A stretch of DNA of 59,531 bases from a virus. The position numbers and the translations under genes were made by a program. Below, one piece after another: positions 43,114-53,536 of this stretch. The notes below the pieces were generated by a model, which was given only the letters and a program-made list of their open reading frames with translations, did not search any database and had not been told where the DNA came from. The stretch is taken from positions 1 through 59,531 of IMG/VR virus record IMGVR_UViG_3300021959_000043, one strand, 5' to 3'. Every line of letters begins with the position of its first letter. Position 1 is the stretch's first letter.

Positions 43114-43824
43114 ATGGGAGCAGTTAGTGGAATAACCAGCATAGTTAGCGGTGTTGGTGGTATGGTCCAGGCTAATCAAGCACAAAAGCAAGCTAAAGGA
43201 GCTATGAATAATGCTAGAAACGAAAAGAAAAGATTACAAGCAGAGCTAGAGTCTTTAGAAAATAGTAGACAACCTATCATAAATCCATATGCTAATGTTA
43301 AAGACACTACAGGTAACTTAAGTAATACCTACGCTAACCTAGGTGTTGCTACTCAAGCTGCTGAATTTCAAGCCGAGCAAGCTGAAATATCTTTATCAAA
43401 CACTTTAGATACGTTAAGAGCTACAGGCGCTTCTGCAGGTGGCGCAACAGCTTTAGCTCAAGCAGCTTTAGCTAGTAAAAAACAAATATCAGCTAGTTTA
43501 GAAATGCAAGAAGGTGCTAATCAAAAGCTTTTTGCTAAAGGAGAAGAACAATTGCAGAGGTTAAAAATGGCAGAGGATCAAAGGCTTCAAAATGCCGACG
43601 TAATGGGTAAACAATTTATGTTTGGTCAACAGGACAAAAGAGAAATGCAAAGACTAAACAGAAAAGCTGGTCAGTTAGATAACGCCACAGCTGATCTAAG
43701 ACAAGCAGAAGCGACATATGCTTCAGCAGAAGCAAATAAACAAGGAGCTTTATTTAGCGGTATTACTGATGTATTGTCAGGAGGTGGAGATTTATATGTT
43801 AATAGAGATAACCTTTTCGGCTAA
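43114..43824 (+). CDS. Internal virion protein, T7 gp14-like (236 aa)
   Basis: A Gly/Ala-rich hydrophobic N-terminus (AVSGITSIVSGVGGMVQANQ) is followed by a long Ala/Gln/Glu helix to about residue 215. This is the composition of short-tailed-phage ejection proteins that exit with the DNA and form a channel across the envelope. It sits directly before two other probable internal proteins. Confidence 0.6.
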   Translation: MGAVSGITSIVSGVGGMVQANQAQKQAKGAMNNARNEKKRLQAELESLENSRQPIINPYANVKDTTGNLSNTYANLGVATQAAEFQAEQAEISLSNTLDTLRATGASAGGATALAQAALASKKQISASLEMQEGANQKLFAKGEEQLQRLKMAEDQRLQNADVMGKQFMFGQQDKREMQRLNRKAGQLDNATADLRQAEATYASAEANKQGALFSGITDVLSGGGDLYVNRDNLFG

Positions 43825-43844
43825 AAAATATAAAAATATAAAAA

Positions 43845-45575
43845 ATGAGTTACGAAAATCCACAAAGACTATATACGGGAGACACACCAGCTGGAGCTTA
43901 TTTGAAGCAAATTCAAATGCAACAAAACCAAAGAGACGCTGAAGAAAAGCAAAGAAAAGCTGACACCTTAAGAAAGCAAGCTGAGGAAAAGCAGCTTATT
44001 CAAAGAATGCAAAGAGTTCAAGGTGATGCTGATGTTTGGAACTTAGAGCAGATGAGTAATTTGGCTACCGCTCCAAAGACTAGCGCTATACAAGATGAAT
44101 TAATGAAAACATTGAATAGTAGAATAGATATAGCAACTCAAGCACAAATATATTTAAAAACACAATTTGGTGATAGTGAAAAAAGAAACTTAGCTAAAAA
44201 AGCAATACAAGATTATTACGATTTACTTAATTTAACATCAAAGACAACTAAAAACTTTGTTGCAACTGGAGATTACTGGAAAGAAAATGCACCTCAAATA
44301 GGTAAAAAAATAACTATATTAGGTGATACTCCTGATGAAATAGCAAATAATCAGTTTTTAGTAAATGCTCTTGGTGGTATATACAGTAATGCAAACTTTG
44401 AAATGGTTTATGACGAAGAAAAAAACGACATAATGGTAAAAGTTTCAGGTAATGAACCACAAAGATTACAAGACGGTAAACTAATAGAAGGAGATTATAG
44501 AGAAAAATATATAAGTGCTAGAGCGTGGGATGCCAACGTTGTCCAAGGGGATAACTTTTCTTTTATATCTACAGTTCCACAGTTGGTAAACGAATCTATA
44601 GAAATGATGAAACCAGCTGATAAAACCAAAAACGGCAATGGCTTAGGTATAGTAGGTGCAAATGGTCAGTTTGCTAACAAGTACTGGTCTGAACCTGTTA
44701 TATTTAGAGATAGAATACAAATAGAAGGTAGTAAAAGAAGTAGAAGAACTGAAGAAATAAGATCTTATTTAAACATGGATTTAGTTAAACAAGACATGGA
44801 ATCTATATTAGCTTCAAAAATAAAAGGCGTTACTTCAAACGTTCAACAAGCAGCTAATGGATGGAACGTTGACCTTAAAAAACTTGACGAAGGAATAGAA
44901 AATGATTATCAAACTCTTCAGCCTTCAGAGCAAGAATATAAAGATGCTTTGTTTCAACAAATAATGGAAGCAAGAACAAACGGTTTAGTTCAAGATAGTC
45001 AAGGTAGGTGGTATAAAGCTCAAAACAAAAGTATAACTCAACCAACTGGCAAAGGTAGTGGAAAAACAATAACACCACCAGGGTATAGATCAGAATATTA
45101 TGACAATATAATAATGGCTGATGGAGACAACAATGAAGACACTATTATAGAAAACTTAACTAAAATAACTGGTCCTAATAGTAGATACATGAGTAGAGAT
45201 AAAGCTTATTCTTACTGGCTTAGTGCTCCTAAAAACAGCAAGTTTCCAAACGGCTCAACTAATGAAGAATACTACGAAGATAAAGACGAAGACCCGAGAG
45301 CTGCTTTTAATAAAAAGCTACCTAAAGATGGTCTTTACAAGTACGTCAATGGTCAGTTAAGATACGCTGGTGATTATGACCTTAATAGCGCTGAAGAAAG
45401 ACTTAATTTTGCTTTAGATAACTCAACTGCGTCTGAAAGAAAAGTAATAGATAAATCTGGATTAAGATTAAAAGCTATAAAAATAGATTGGATGAGTAAT
45501 AATCCTATGAGAGGCATGGAGACGCCAGAAGGATATGCTTTAAGAATGAATGAAGCTTTAAAAATAAAAAAATAA
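43845..45575 (+). CDS. Probable internal/cargo virion protein (576 aa)
   Basis: The first 60 residues are a Gln/Lys helix (YLKQIQMQQNQRDAEEKQRK). The rest is mixed, with conserved-looking blocks (DYYDLLNLTSKTTKNFVATG; SYWLSAPKNSKFPNGSTNEE). It lies between the gp14-like protein and the giant 2452-aa protein with no gap to the latter. That is the usual order of injected proteins in podoviruses. No enzymatic motif found. Confidence 0.55.
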   Translation: MSYENPQRLYTGDTPAGAYLKQIQMQQNQRDAEEKQRKADTLRKQAEEKQLIQRMQRVQGDADVWNLEQMSNLATAPKTSAIQDELMKTLNSRIDIATQAQIYLKTQFGDSEKRNLAKKAIQDYYDLLNLTSKTTKNFVATGDYWKENAPQIGKKITILGDTPDEIANNQFLVNALGGIYSNANFEMVYDEEKNDIMVKVSGNEPQRLQDGKLIEGDYREKYISARAWDANVVQGDNFSFISTVPQLVNESIEMMKPADKTKNGNGLGIVGANGQFANKYWSEPVIFRDRIQIEGSKRSRRTEEIRSYLNMDLVKQDMESILASKIKGVTSNVQQAANGWNVDLKKLDEGIENDYQTLQPSEQEYKDALFQQIMEARTNGLVQDSQGRWYKAQNKSITQPTGKGSGKTITPPGYRSEYYDNIIMADGDNNEDTIIENLTKITGPNSRYMSRDKAYSYWLSAPKNSKFPNGSTNEEYYEDKDEDPRAAFNKKLPKDGLYKYVNGQLRYAGDYDLNSAEERLNFALDNSTASERKVIDKSGLRLKAIKIDWMSNNPMRGMETPEGYALRMNEALKIKK

Positions 45576-48500
45576 ATGGAAATATATATTCTACCTAACG
45601 GACAAGAGATAGATTTATCTAATTATTCTCAACAAGAAAAAATATTGTGGCTTTCGGAAAACACTGGTGCTAAATTAAAAAAAGAACAGGGTGTTGCAGC
45701 GAGTGCAAATGCGATGCCATCAAACATGTTTGCACAAGAGCAAAATGGGGGTTTAGTTTCGGAAAATACTTTATCGGTATCTCCAGGTAGTTTAGATATA
45801 AATAGTTTTCAATATTTTAATGAAGACCCACAAGAAACAGAAGAACTAACTAATTCAATAGGATCTGCTTTAGGTAAGTATAATAGTAACGAAAAACCTA
45901 GCATCAATAGGTTTGGGTTATATGAAGATCAAAATATTCAATTAGCTATAGATGGAAACTTTATAAACGAAGAAGATTTAATAAATGCTGGTTATAAAGA
46001 TGATCCTTCTGGTTTGTCAGCTATAAAACCTGTAACTGCAGAGCAAAGATTAACAGCTAGAAATAAAATAGCAACGTATCAAAGCAAGAGTGAAAATGAA
46101 ATATCTTCTTATATAGATATTTTAAAACTAAACGAACCTTATATATATGAAGATAAAAGCTCTAATGATGAGTTTGTTAATGAAATATACGGTGATGTAG
46201 AATTAGATGGATTTAATACCACTGATTTTGATGGGTATATGGAATCTAAAGGTTATAAAAATGACTTAAAAAGATTTTTAGAATTAGAAATGGATACTAA
46301 GTCTTATGGTACTAATGTTGATACTGAACTTTCTTACGAGCAAAAAAAGCTGCAGTATCTTAACATGTATATAAATGACCAAATACAGAGAGATATAAAA
46401 CAACAGCAGTTAATGTATCAAGCTGAAACAGGTATTGATCCTAAACTGAAAGGTGTTAAATTTAATTTATCAGAAGGTAACATAAAACTTCAAAATTATG
46501 AAAATTATTTAAGACAAGATTTTCCTGTTTTATCTTCTAAAATGCAAGCTGTTGATGAAAAAAATCAATTAGAATACCAAAAATTAATAGACTCTGATGG
46601 AAACATAGGAGCTGGTCAGTTTCTTTTAAATATAGGTGGCAATGGTTTAAATGGTTTATCTGATGCTATATCTCAATTTAGTGCTTCTGTATATGGTGCA
46701 TTACCAGGTGATTACTTTGAGGGTATAGCCGAGCAAACAAGACAAGAATTGCTGTTGGAAGAAATGGGTTTAGATACTGATGGAACATTTTATACAGGTC
46801 CAGGTAGATTTGTTAGTGGAATAGGAAAATCCATAATAGATAAAGACACAGGTACTAAATATTTAGTTACAGAAAACGGTAGAATATTTGACAAAGATAG
46901 ATCTTTGGATGCAACCAACTTTTTAAGTCAACAAAAGGCAAATCAAATAAGAAAAGAAGCCAGAAAAAGAGGCGTAAAAGATAACGCATTTAGTGTTCTT
47001 GGTGCTTTTGATTCTGGAGCTAATGTTGTTGGTGACTTATTTTTTCAAATAGCTTTAACAAGAAGCATAGGTAACGGTATTAGATCTGTTGGTGGTTTTA
47101 CCGCAGGTTTAGGTGTTTTAGGAAAAACAAAAGGTTTTTTAAAATCTATTCCTATTAAGAAAAGCATGGGAGATGCTATAATAGGTCAATCCACATTAGG
47201 TTTTTCTAGAGGATATGAAGAAACGTTATCTCAAGCTAGAAAAATGGGTTTAAATGATAACGAAGCTTCTGAACTAGCGGCTATAGCATCTGTTCAAACA
47301 GGTATACTATATGCTTTAACAGCACCAATATCCCCTCAAACTAAAGCAACAGACGCTATATTTGGTAAATTGACAACTTCAAACATAGTGGGTAATGCTT
47401 TAAAAGAATATACTAAAAAAGGAAAAAAAGGTTTTTTAGACTACTTTAGAACTGGCAAGCTTGGCACACTTGTAAATGTAAGTGGAGAAGGAATTAAAGA
47501 AGTGTTTCAAGAAAATGTTCAACAGTCGGGTGAAATGTTTGTTGTAAACAAAAACACAAACGATAGAGCCGCTAGAAAAATAATGAAAGATACCATAAGT
47601 CTTCAAGATTTTATAGATACTACTGTTTTATCTTTCTTTGCTGGCGCTATAATACCTGGAGCTGGAGTTACTTTAAATTTAGCTAAGAAAACAGCTAGAG
47701 ACATGTTAGGTATGTCTAATGTAGATAGATTTAATAATTTAAGTTATTTATCATATAATAAAGAAAAAGTAAAAAGCTTGTTGGCTACTCAAGTTGAACA
47801 AGGTATATATACGCAACAAGAGGCTGATCAAGTTATTGAGGAAATGAATGTTTTTAATGATAACATAAACAGAATGCCTCAAGATTTATCTGCAGACGCT
47901 GCTACAGAAATTCTAGGAGATGTTAACGAGGTAGGTAAGCTTAGACAACAAAGAAAAACAGAAAGTCCATCTTTTCATGCTGAAACAGATAAGAGAATAA
48001 AGGAGTTAGATGATAAAATACAAAGAGCATATTATAATGATATAACTAAAAGAAAATCTGGTGTTATAGTTAAAGCTATAAAAAAAGGTGTTATAAAGAA
48101 TATTTCTTGGAATGAATTTGAATCCACAGACAAGGTAGTTGATTTTTTAGTTAATGAATTAAACTATACTAAAGCTAAAGCTGTAGAGACAGCTTCTAAA
48201 TATGGTATTGCTGTTCAAAGAGATGGAAAACAATATATACTTATAAACAACGAAAAATCTGCTAAAGATGGTAAAATAACTGTTAAAGAGCACGAGTTTT
48301 TACATGCTGTTATATATGAAACTATAAAAAACGACACGGAAGCACAGGTATTATTAGGTAGATCTTTATTAAGTGAGGTTTTAAAACTACAAGATAAAAT
48401 AAACTTAACTGACTCAGATAAAAAAGCTCTTCCAGAAGAGTTTCTTCAAGATTATGCTGGTTATATTGCTTTTTATAATAAATTAATAAAAGGTCTTGAC

Positions 48501-51500
48501 TTAGATTTAAAATCTGGAATTATAAATAAAATAGAGTACGACAATAAAGTAAGTCAAGCTATAGGTAATCAATGGGAAGAGGTGTTAACATTGTATTCAG
48601 ATGCTATAACAGTAGGAGCCGTTAGTTACGATCAAGACACCATGACTAGACTAGGAGACGTGCTTAGGCAAGTCTTGCAATTTTTAGGTTTAAAAGATAT
48701 AAAATTTTCTAGTGCTAAAGATGTTTATAATTTTATAAAAGACTATAACAATAGTATAAATAATAGAATACTAAGTATAGATAAAAACAGATCAATAAAA
48801 AAATTAGCTACTAAAGGAACAACTATAGATAAAGAAGCTTTAAAAACTGAAATTAAAAAATCAGAAAATAAGTTTAAAAAAGAAGCTCCTAAAGAACCTA
48901 TACTTGATAGAGAACCAACAATAGATGAAATAGAAGAAATAGAAGACATTTATAATTTTGATGAAAAGTTTTCTTTAAAACCAAATAGAAGATATACTCA
49001 AGATGAATTTCAAGCTGGTATAAATTCTTTATATAATAAAAATAAATGGGAAAAACCTAGCGGTATTGACGCTGTTCTTTATGATGTGTTAAGTAACTAT
49101 GAAAAAATAATACTTGACAAAGCTTACTCAATGTATAGCCAACTACCTGATTATAGTTCTGAAGATATGCTAGCAGAAACAACTATAGCTTTAATTCCAC
49201 ATATAAGAAATTTTAATAAAGAATTTTTACAATTAAGAAGTAAAAAAAGAAAAGAACTACAAGATAAGGGTTTATCATCTAGCGAAATAAATAGCACTTT
49301 AAACAAATTAGATGAAAAAGGTTATACTAACAGTAAAGGTGTAGTTGTAAAAGAAAACAATAATCTTAACGGTTGGATAAATAGTCAGTTGAGAAACAAA
49401 ATGAAAGTTGCTTTAAAGTCTGGAAATGTAACTAGCCAACAATATACAGATGAAATAGATGAAAAAATAACATCTATAGAAACTACTAACCCTGATGTTT
49501 TAGATCAAGAAAAACAAGAGTACGAAAAAAATCAAGATGAACTTGTTGTTTTACTTAAAAATCCTAACTTTGGTTTTTCAAATAAAGATGGTGAGCCTAT
49601 ATTAATAGAAGGCGTACCTGTTGGCGGTGACTTCGCTATAACAGCTGAAGATCCATCTATAGCTGTTAATAGAAAACTAAAAACAGTTAGTGATCCAGCC
49701 ATAAAATCTCAATTAGAACAAGAAAAAAGAGATTTAAAAAGAGGTTTAGAGTTAGAATCAAAAGAGTCTTTGAGTAATGACGAGGTAAAAGAATTAAAAG
49801 AATTAAAATCTTTTAAAACTTATAGTTTAGCGTCTGGTGGCATGATAAAAACATATAAGGCTTATTCTGAACAAATAAATCCAGCCGCAATAATAGCTGC
49901 TGAAGTTAGAAAAGAAATAATATCTTCACCTAATATAGAAACTTTAAATTTTAGATCTTTTAAAAAGAAACTAGCGTTGCTTTCTCAAACACTTACTAGA
50001 AGAATGACTTTTCAAAATAGTAAAGAACTAGAATCTTTTATGTTTAATAACTGGAAACTAATATGGGATGTTATAAATAACCCTATAGATCCAGTTACAG
50101 GTGAGTCAACTTATGCTATAAAGAAAATACCACCTAGGTTAAAACAAACTAATGATAAAGGTTTTCCTATAAAGACTAAAAATATAAATGTTGCTAGTTT
50201 TTTACAAAATTATTTTGGATTAGATGAAGCTACTAGAATAATACAAACTTTTAGTAAAAACCCTAACACTTTAATTAAAAAACTATCACCTATAGAACTA
50301 GGTAGAACTGGTAATAAACTTTGGTCAACGGCTTATTTTGATAGAAGAACAGCATTGATGGAGTTATTTGGAGATGTTGTTGTGCTTCAAGAAGCAAGAA
50401 AATCTATTAAAAACGATGCTTTTATAAATGAGATATCTAAAAGAAACCCAGGCTTAGCTAATGATTTGAAAGACTCAAACATTAGAAGTAAAGTTTTAAA
50501 CAATTTAGCTTCTGGTAAATCTTCAAACGTTAAATTTAGCCTAAAAAATGGTTCTAAAAATAACTCTAAAATAACATCTTACTTAAAATCAACTAATAAT
50601 ATAGATGAACAATTGTTCTTAGCTAGAATACTAGATAAAGCGACCTCAGAGGTTATAAAATATAACAGAAAAGCAATAAAGTTTAATGTTCCAGATCTTG
50701 GTAAAATGAATGATAAAGCGGTTTCTTATTATTTAATAAATAAAATATCTCAAGGCTATAATGATTTTTATTTTAAAAATGATAAAAACTGGAAAGGCAA
50801 AGAATCTAGAAATGTTTTAGATACATCTGATGTTAAGTTTTCTTTAAATAACGATAGAAATGAATTAAGCTCAAACTTGTCAACTGCTTTTAATCAAATA
50901 ATAGAAGAAAATTCTGGAATACCTTTTGATGAAACTTTTTCTAAAGCAAGAGCTGAAAACATGGGTAGAAAACTAGGCAAAGAAGGAGTATATCTTCCTT
51001 CTGGTGACTCTGACTTTTTAGGTTTAATGTATATGATAGCTTCTGCTAAAGGTAAAAAAGGTGAAAAACAACTTAAATGGCTAGATGATAATCTTATAAG
51101 TCTATACTCACAAGGTGTTTTAGATATGATAAACGCTAGAAACGCAGCTCATAGAGACTGGAAGAATTTATTTGACAAACCAACAAAAAAATTAATAAGA
51201 AAAGAATCTTCTTATGCAGGCTTTACAAATGATCAAGCTATAAGAGTTTATTTATGGAAAAAAGCAGGTTTTGAAATAAGTGACTTAGATAATAAAGATA
51301 TTTTTAATTTATCAGAGGTAGTAAGAAATAACCCTCGTCTTAGAAAGATAGCACAAGAAGTTAGTAGACTATCTAAGCAACCTGGTGGTTATTTAGAACC
51401 TCCAAGAGCTTGGCAAGAAGGTAACATACTTACTGATATTCAAAACATATTGTCTAAAGTAAATAGATTAAAGTATTTAACAAGGTTTAAACAAAATGTT

Positions 51501-52934
51501 GATTTGATATTTAGCAAGGAAAATATAAACAAACTAGAAGCTACTTTAGGTGAAGATTATGTTGAAGCTTTACAAAATATATTAGATAGAATGATATCAG
51601 GATCAAATAGACCTGATATAAAATCTAAAAATAGTAGAGCTTGGGTTGATTGGTTAAATGGTTCTATAGGTGTTACTATGTTTTTTAACATGAGATCAGC
51701 TGCTTTACAGTTGCTTTCTTCTACGAATTTTATTAACATGGATTTCAATAACCCTTTTGCTGCTGGTAAAGCTGTATTGAATTTACCTCAAATGCAAAAA
51801 GATTTTTTAACACTTTGGAATTCTCCATATTTAAAAGATAGAAGATCAGGTTTATTAAGTGATCTACAAGAATCAGAAATAGTTGACGTTGTTAATAATC
51901 CTAATAATAAAAACTGGATAGATAAATCAAAAGGTTTAATATTTTGGGCTTTAAAGAAAGGTTTTATACCAACTAGAGCCGCTGATAGTTTAGCTATAAC
52001 GTTAGGTGGTACTACTTTTTATAGAAACAGAATAAATGATCTAGTTAAAAAAGGCATGGAGCTAGAAGCCGCTGAAAAACAAGCTTTTAAAGAATTTTAT
52101 GAAACTGCTGAAATGAGTCAACAGTCAGCTGATCCTTCTAAAATATCTAAAAACCAAGCCTCTATAGAAGGTAGGTTGTTTTTATCATTTCAAAACACTC
52201 CATTACAGTACTCTAGAATAATGAAAAAATCATTTATAGATATAGCTAAAGGAAGAGGCAATGCATATGGACATGTTGCTAAAATAGCTTATTATGCTGC
52301 TGTACAAAATGTAGTATTTAACTTTTTACAAAATGCGTTATTTAGAATGTGGGACGATCCTGAAGATAGAGACTTAACTAGAAGTAAGAGTAGAGCTGTA
52401 CAAGGAAGTATAGATACATTATTAAAAGGTGCAGGATTATATGGAACTTATTTTGCTGCTATAAAAAACGTAATGCTAAAAGTTTATCAATTGTCTCAAG
52501 AAGAAAGAGGTGGAAGAGGAAAAGCTGCTGAGATATTAGTTGAAGCGTTACAAGTTATGCCACCTGTTGGTATAAAGGCTAGAAAAATAGAAAGAGCTTG
52601 GAATGATTACTCTTACAATACTGATTATTTTGATGAGTACGGGTGGAATCCTATTAAAAATAAATATGCTATCAACGCATTAACAACTTTAACAGCAGCA
52701 ACACTAAATGTTCCATTAGATAGATTATATCAAAAATCACAAAACCTAGCAGGTGCTATGGACTCTTCTTATGACACGTGGGAAAGAATTGCTATGTTTA
52801 GTGGATATAGTAAATGGAATTTAGATTTAGCAGATGAACAAATACAACAAAAAGGTAATAATAACGAATTAGACTTAGGTGTAGATCTAGATTTAGATTT
52901 AGACCTTGATTTAAATCTTGATTTAGGTTTTTAA
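45576..52934 (+). CDS. Giant internal virion protein with HEFLH motif (2452 aa)
   Basis: A very large, mostly helical multidomain protein of the 'large polyvalent protein' kind that phages carry in the capsid and inject. N-terminus MEIYILPNGQEIDLSNYSQQ. A membrane-active Gly-rich stretch lies near residues 490-560. An HExxH zinc motif, TVKEHEFLHAVIYETI, lies near residue 905. The region at about residues 2030-2260 (NMRSAALQLLSSTNFINMDF...; LFLSFQNTPLQYSRIMKKSF) resembles a conserved C-terminal polyvalent domain. The protein ends in a Asp-Leu repeat (DLDLDLDLDLNLDL). Cargo or ejection role is likely. No RNA polymerase DxDxD active site is convincing. Confidence 0.65.
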   Translation: MEIYILPNGQEIDLSNYSQQEKILWLSENTGAKLKKEQGVAASANAMPSNMFAQEQNGGLVSENTLSVSPGSLDINSFQYFNEDPQETEELTNSIGSALGKYNSNEKPSINRFGLYEDQNIQLAIDGNFINEEDLINAGYKDDPSGLSAIKPVTAEQRLTARNKIATYQSKSENEISSYIDILKLNEPYIYEDKSSNDEFVNEIYGDVELDGFNTTDFDGYMESKGYKNDLKRFLELEMDTKSYGTNVDTELSYEQKKLQYLNMYINDQIQRDIKQQQLMYQAETGIDPKLKGVKFNLSEGNIKLQNYENYLRQDFPVLSSKMQAVDEKNQLEYQKLIDSDGNIGAGQFLLNIGGNGLNGLSDAISQFSASVYGALPGDYFEGIAEQTRQELLLEEMGLDTDGTFYTGPGRFVSGIGKSIIDKDTGTKYLVTENGRIFDKDRSLDATNFLSQQKANQIRKEARKRGVKDNAFSVLGAFDSGANVVGDLFFQIALTRSIGNGIRSVGGFTAGLGVLGKTKGFLKSIPIKKSMGDAIIGQSTLGFSRGYEETLSQARKMGLNDNEASELAAIASVQTGILYALTAPISPQTKATDAIFGKLTTSNIVGNALKEYTKKGKKGFLDYFRTGKLGTLVNVSGEGIKEVFQENVQQSGEMFVVNKNTNDRAARKIMKDTISLQDFIDTTVLSFFAGAIIPGAGVTLNLAKKTARDMLGMSNVDRFNNLSYLSYNKEKVKSLLATQVEQGIYTQQEADQVIEEMNVFNDNINRMPQDLSADAATEILGDVNEVGKLRQQRKTESPSFHAETDKRIKELDDKIQRAYYNDITKRKSGVIVKAIKKGVIKNISWNEFESTDKVVDFLVNELNYTKAKAVETASKYGIAVQRDGKQYILINNEKSAKDGKITVKEHEFLHAVIYETIKNDTEAQVLLGRSLLSEVLKLQDKINLTDSDKKALPEEFLQDYAGYIAFYNKLIKGLDLDLKSGIINKIEYDNKVSQAIGNQWEEVLTLYSDAITVGAVSYDQDTMTRLGDVLRQVLQFLGLKDIKFSSAKDVYNFIKDYNNSINNRILSIDKNRSIKKLATKGTTIDKEALKTEIKKSENKFKKEAPKEPILDREPTIDEIEEIEDIYNFDEKFSLKPNRRYTQDEFQAGINSLYNKNKWEKPSGIDAVLYDVLSNYEKIILDKAYSMYSQLPDYSSEDMLAETTIALIPHIRNFNKEFLQLRSKKRKELQDKGLSSSEINSTLNKLDEKGYTNSKGVVVKENNNLNGWINSQLRNKMKVALKSGNVTSQQYTDEIDEKITSIETTNPDVLDQEKQEYEKNQDELVVLLKNPNFGFSNKDGEPILIEGVPVGGDFAITAEDPSIAVNRKLKTVSDPAIKSQLEQEKRDLKRGLELESKESLSNDEVKELKELKSFKTYSLASGGMIKTYKAYSEQINPAAIIAAEVRKEIISSPNIETLNFRSFKKKLALLSQTLTRRMTFQNSKELESFMFNNWKLIWDVINNPIDPVTGESTYAIKKIPPRLKQTNDKGFPIKTKNINVASFLQNYFGLDEATRIIQTFSKNPNTLIKKLSPIELGRTGNKLWSTAYFDRRTALMELFGDVVVLQEARKSIKNDAFINEISKRNPGLANDLKDSNIRSKVLNNLASGKSSNVKFSLKNGSKNNSKITSYLKSTNNIDEQLFLARILDKATSEVIKYNRKAIKFNVPDLGKMNDKAVSYYLINKISQGYNDFYFKNDKNWKGKESRNVLDTSDVKFSLNNDRNELSSNLSTAFNQIIEENSGIPFDETFSKARAENMGRKLGKEGVYLPSGDSDFLGLMYMIASAKGKKGEKQLKWLDDNLISLYSQGVLDMINARNAAHRDWKNLFDKPTKKLIRKESSYAGFTNDQAIRVYLWKKAGFEISDLDNKDIFNLSEVVRNNPRLRKIAQEVSRLSKQPGGYLEPPRAWQEGNILTDIQNILSKVNRLKYLTRFKQNVDLIFSKENINKLEATLGEDYVEALQNILDRMISGSNRPDIKSKNSRAWVDWLNGSIGVTMFFNMRSAALQLLSSTNFINMDFNNPFAAGKAVLNLPQMQKDFLTLWNSPYLKDRRSGLLSDLQESEIVDVVNNPNNKNWIDKSKGLIFWALKKGFIPTRAADSLAITLGGTTFYRNRINDLVKKGMELEAAEKQAFKEFYETAEMSQQSADPSKISKNQASIEGRLFLSFQNTPLQYSRIMKKSFIDIAKGRGNAYGHVAKIAYYAAVQNVVFNFLQNALFRMWDDPEDRDLTRSKSRAVQGSIDTLLKGAGLYGTYFAAIKNVMLKVYQLSQEERGGRGKAAEILVEALQVMPPVGIKARKIERAWNDYSYNTDYFDEYGWNPIKNKYAINALTTLTAATLNVPLDRLYQKSQNLAGAMDSSYDTWERIAMFSGYSKWNLDLADEQIQQKGNNNELDLGVDLDLDLDLDLNLDLGF

Positions 52935-52935
52935 A

Positions 52936-53376
52936 ATGAGAAAAATAAACAAAATTATAGTACACTGCTCGGCGACACAAGAAGGCAGAGACTTAGATGC
53001 AGCTGAAATAAATCGCTGGCACTTAAAAAGAGGATGGAATGGTATAGGTTATCATTATGTAGTTTTGCTAGACGGCACTATAGAATACGGTCGTAGTATA
53101 TACAAACAAGGAGCTCACGTTAAAGGTGAAAATGAAGGTTCTATAGGAATTTGTTACATTGGAGGCGTTGAATCAGAACGTGGTTCTAATGGCAAATGGA
53201 TTGCTAAAGATACTAGAACACCTGAACAAAAAGAAAGCTTGTTATTATTGCTTAAAACATTAAAAAAAATGCATAAAAATGCTACGATACATGGCCACAA
53301 TGAGTTTGCTGCGAAAAGTTGCCCGTGTTTTGACGCTAATAAAGAATATTGTAACATAAATAATACATCAATATAA
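52936..53376 (+). CDS. N-acetylmuramoyl-L-alanine amidase, endolysin (146 aa)
   Basis: Cuts the bond between muramic acid and the peptide stem of peptidoglycan. It is the T7 lysozyme-like Amidase_2 fold: IIVHCSAT with zinc-ligand His10, GYHYVV with Tyr39, GSIGICYIGG, and a C-terminal HGHNEFAAKSCPCFD carrying His121, Lys127 and Cys129 for zinc and catalysis. Length is normal for a single-domain endolysin. No signal peptide, so a holin is needed. It is followed by a 51-aa single-helix protein. Confidence 0.92.
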   Translation: MRKINKIIVHCSATQEGRDLDAAEINRWHLKRGWNGIGYHYVVLLDGTIEYGRSIYKQGAHVKGENEGSIGICYIGGVESERGSNGKWIAKDTRTPEQKESLLLLLKTLKKMHKNATIHGHNEFAAKSCPCFDANKEYCNINNTSI

Positions 53377-53379
53377 AAA

Positions 53380-53535
53380 ATGGACATACAACAAGCTAAA
53401 CTTTACATTATAAATGCGTCAACACTAGGCGTAACAACATTTACTAACATAGAAATGGGTCTAAAAATAATACTTTTGCTAGTAACAATAGGTTACACCG
53501 TAGACAAATGGTTAAAATTTAAAAAAAATAAATAA
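53380..53535 (+). CDS. Single-TM small protein beside the endolysin (51 aa)
   Basis: The product MDIQQAKLYIINASTLGVTT continues to one hydrophobic helix (MGLKIILLLVTIGYTV, about residues 26-41) and a basic tail DKWLKFKKNK. One membrane helix plus positive tail next to an amidase is the profile of a pinholin-like or spanin-assisting protein. I do not recognise a family. It sits 3 bases after the endolysin stop. Confidence 0.6.
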   Translation: MDIQQAKLYIINASTLGVTTFTNIEMGLKIILLLVTIGYTVDKWLKFKKNK

Positions 53536-53536
53536 T

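Noticed and set aside
52877-52931. Viral RNA polymerase DxDxD active site in the 2452-aa protein
   Set aside because: The D-x-D pattern is only the terminal Asp-Leu repeat, with no surrounding polymerase-like sequence.
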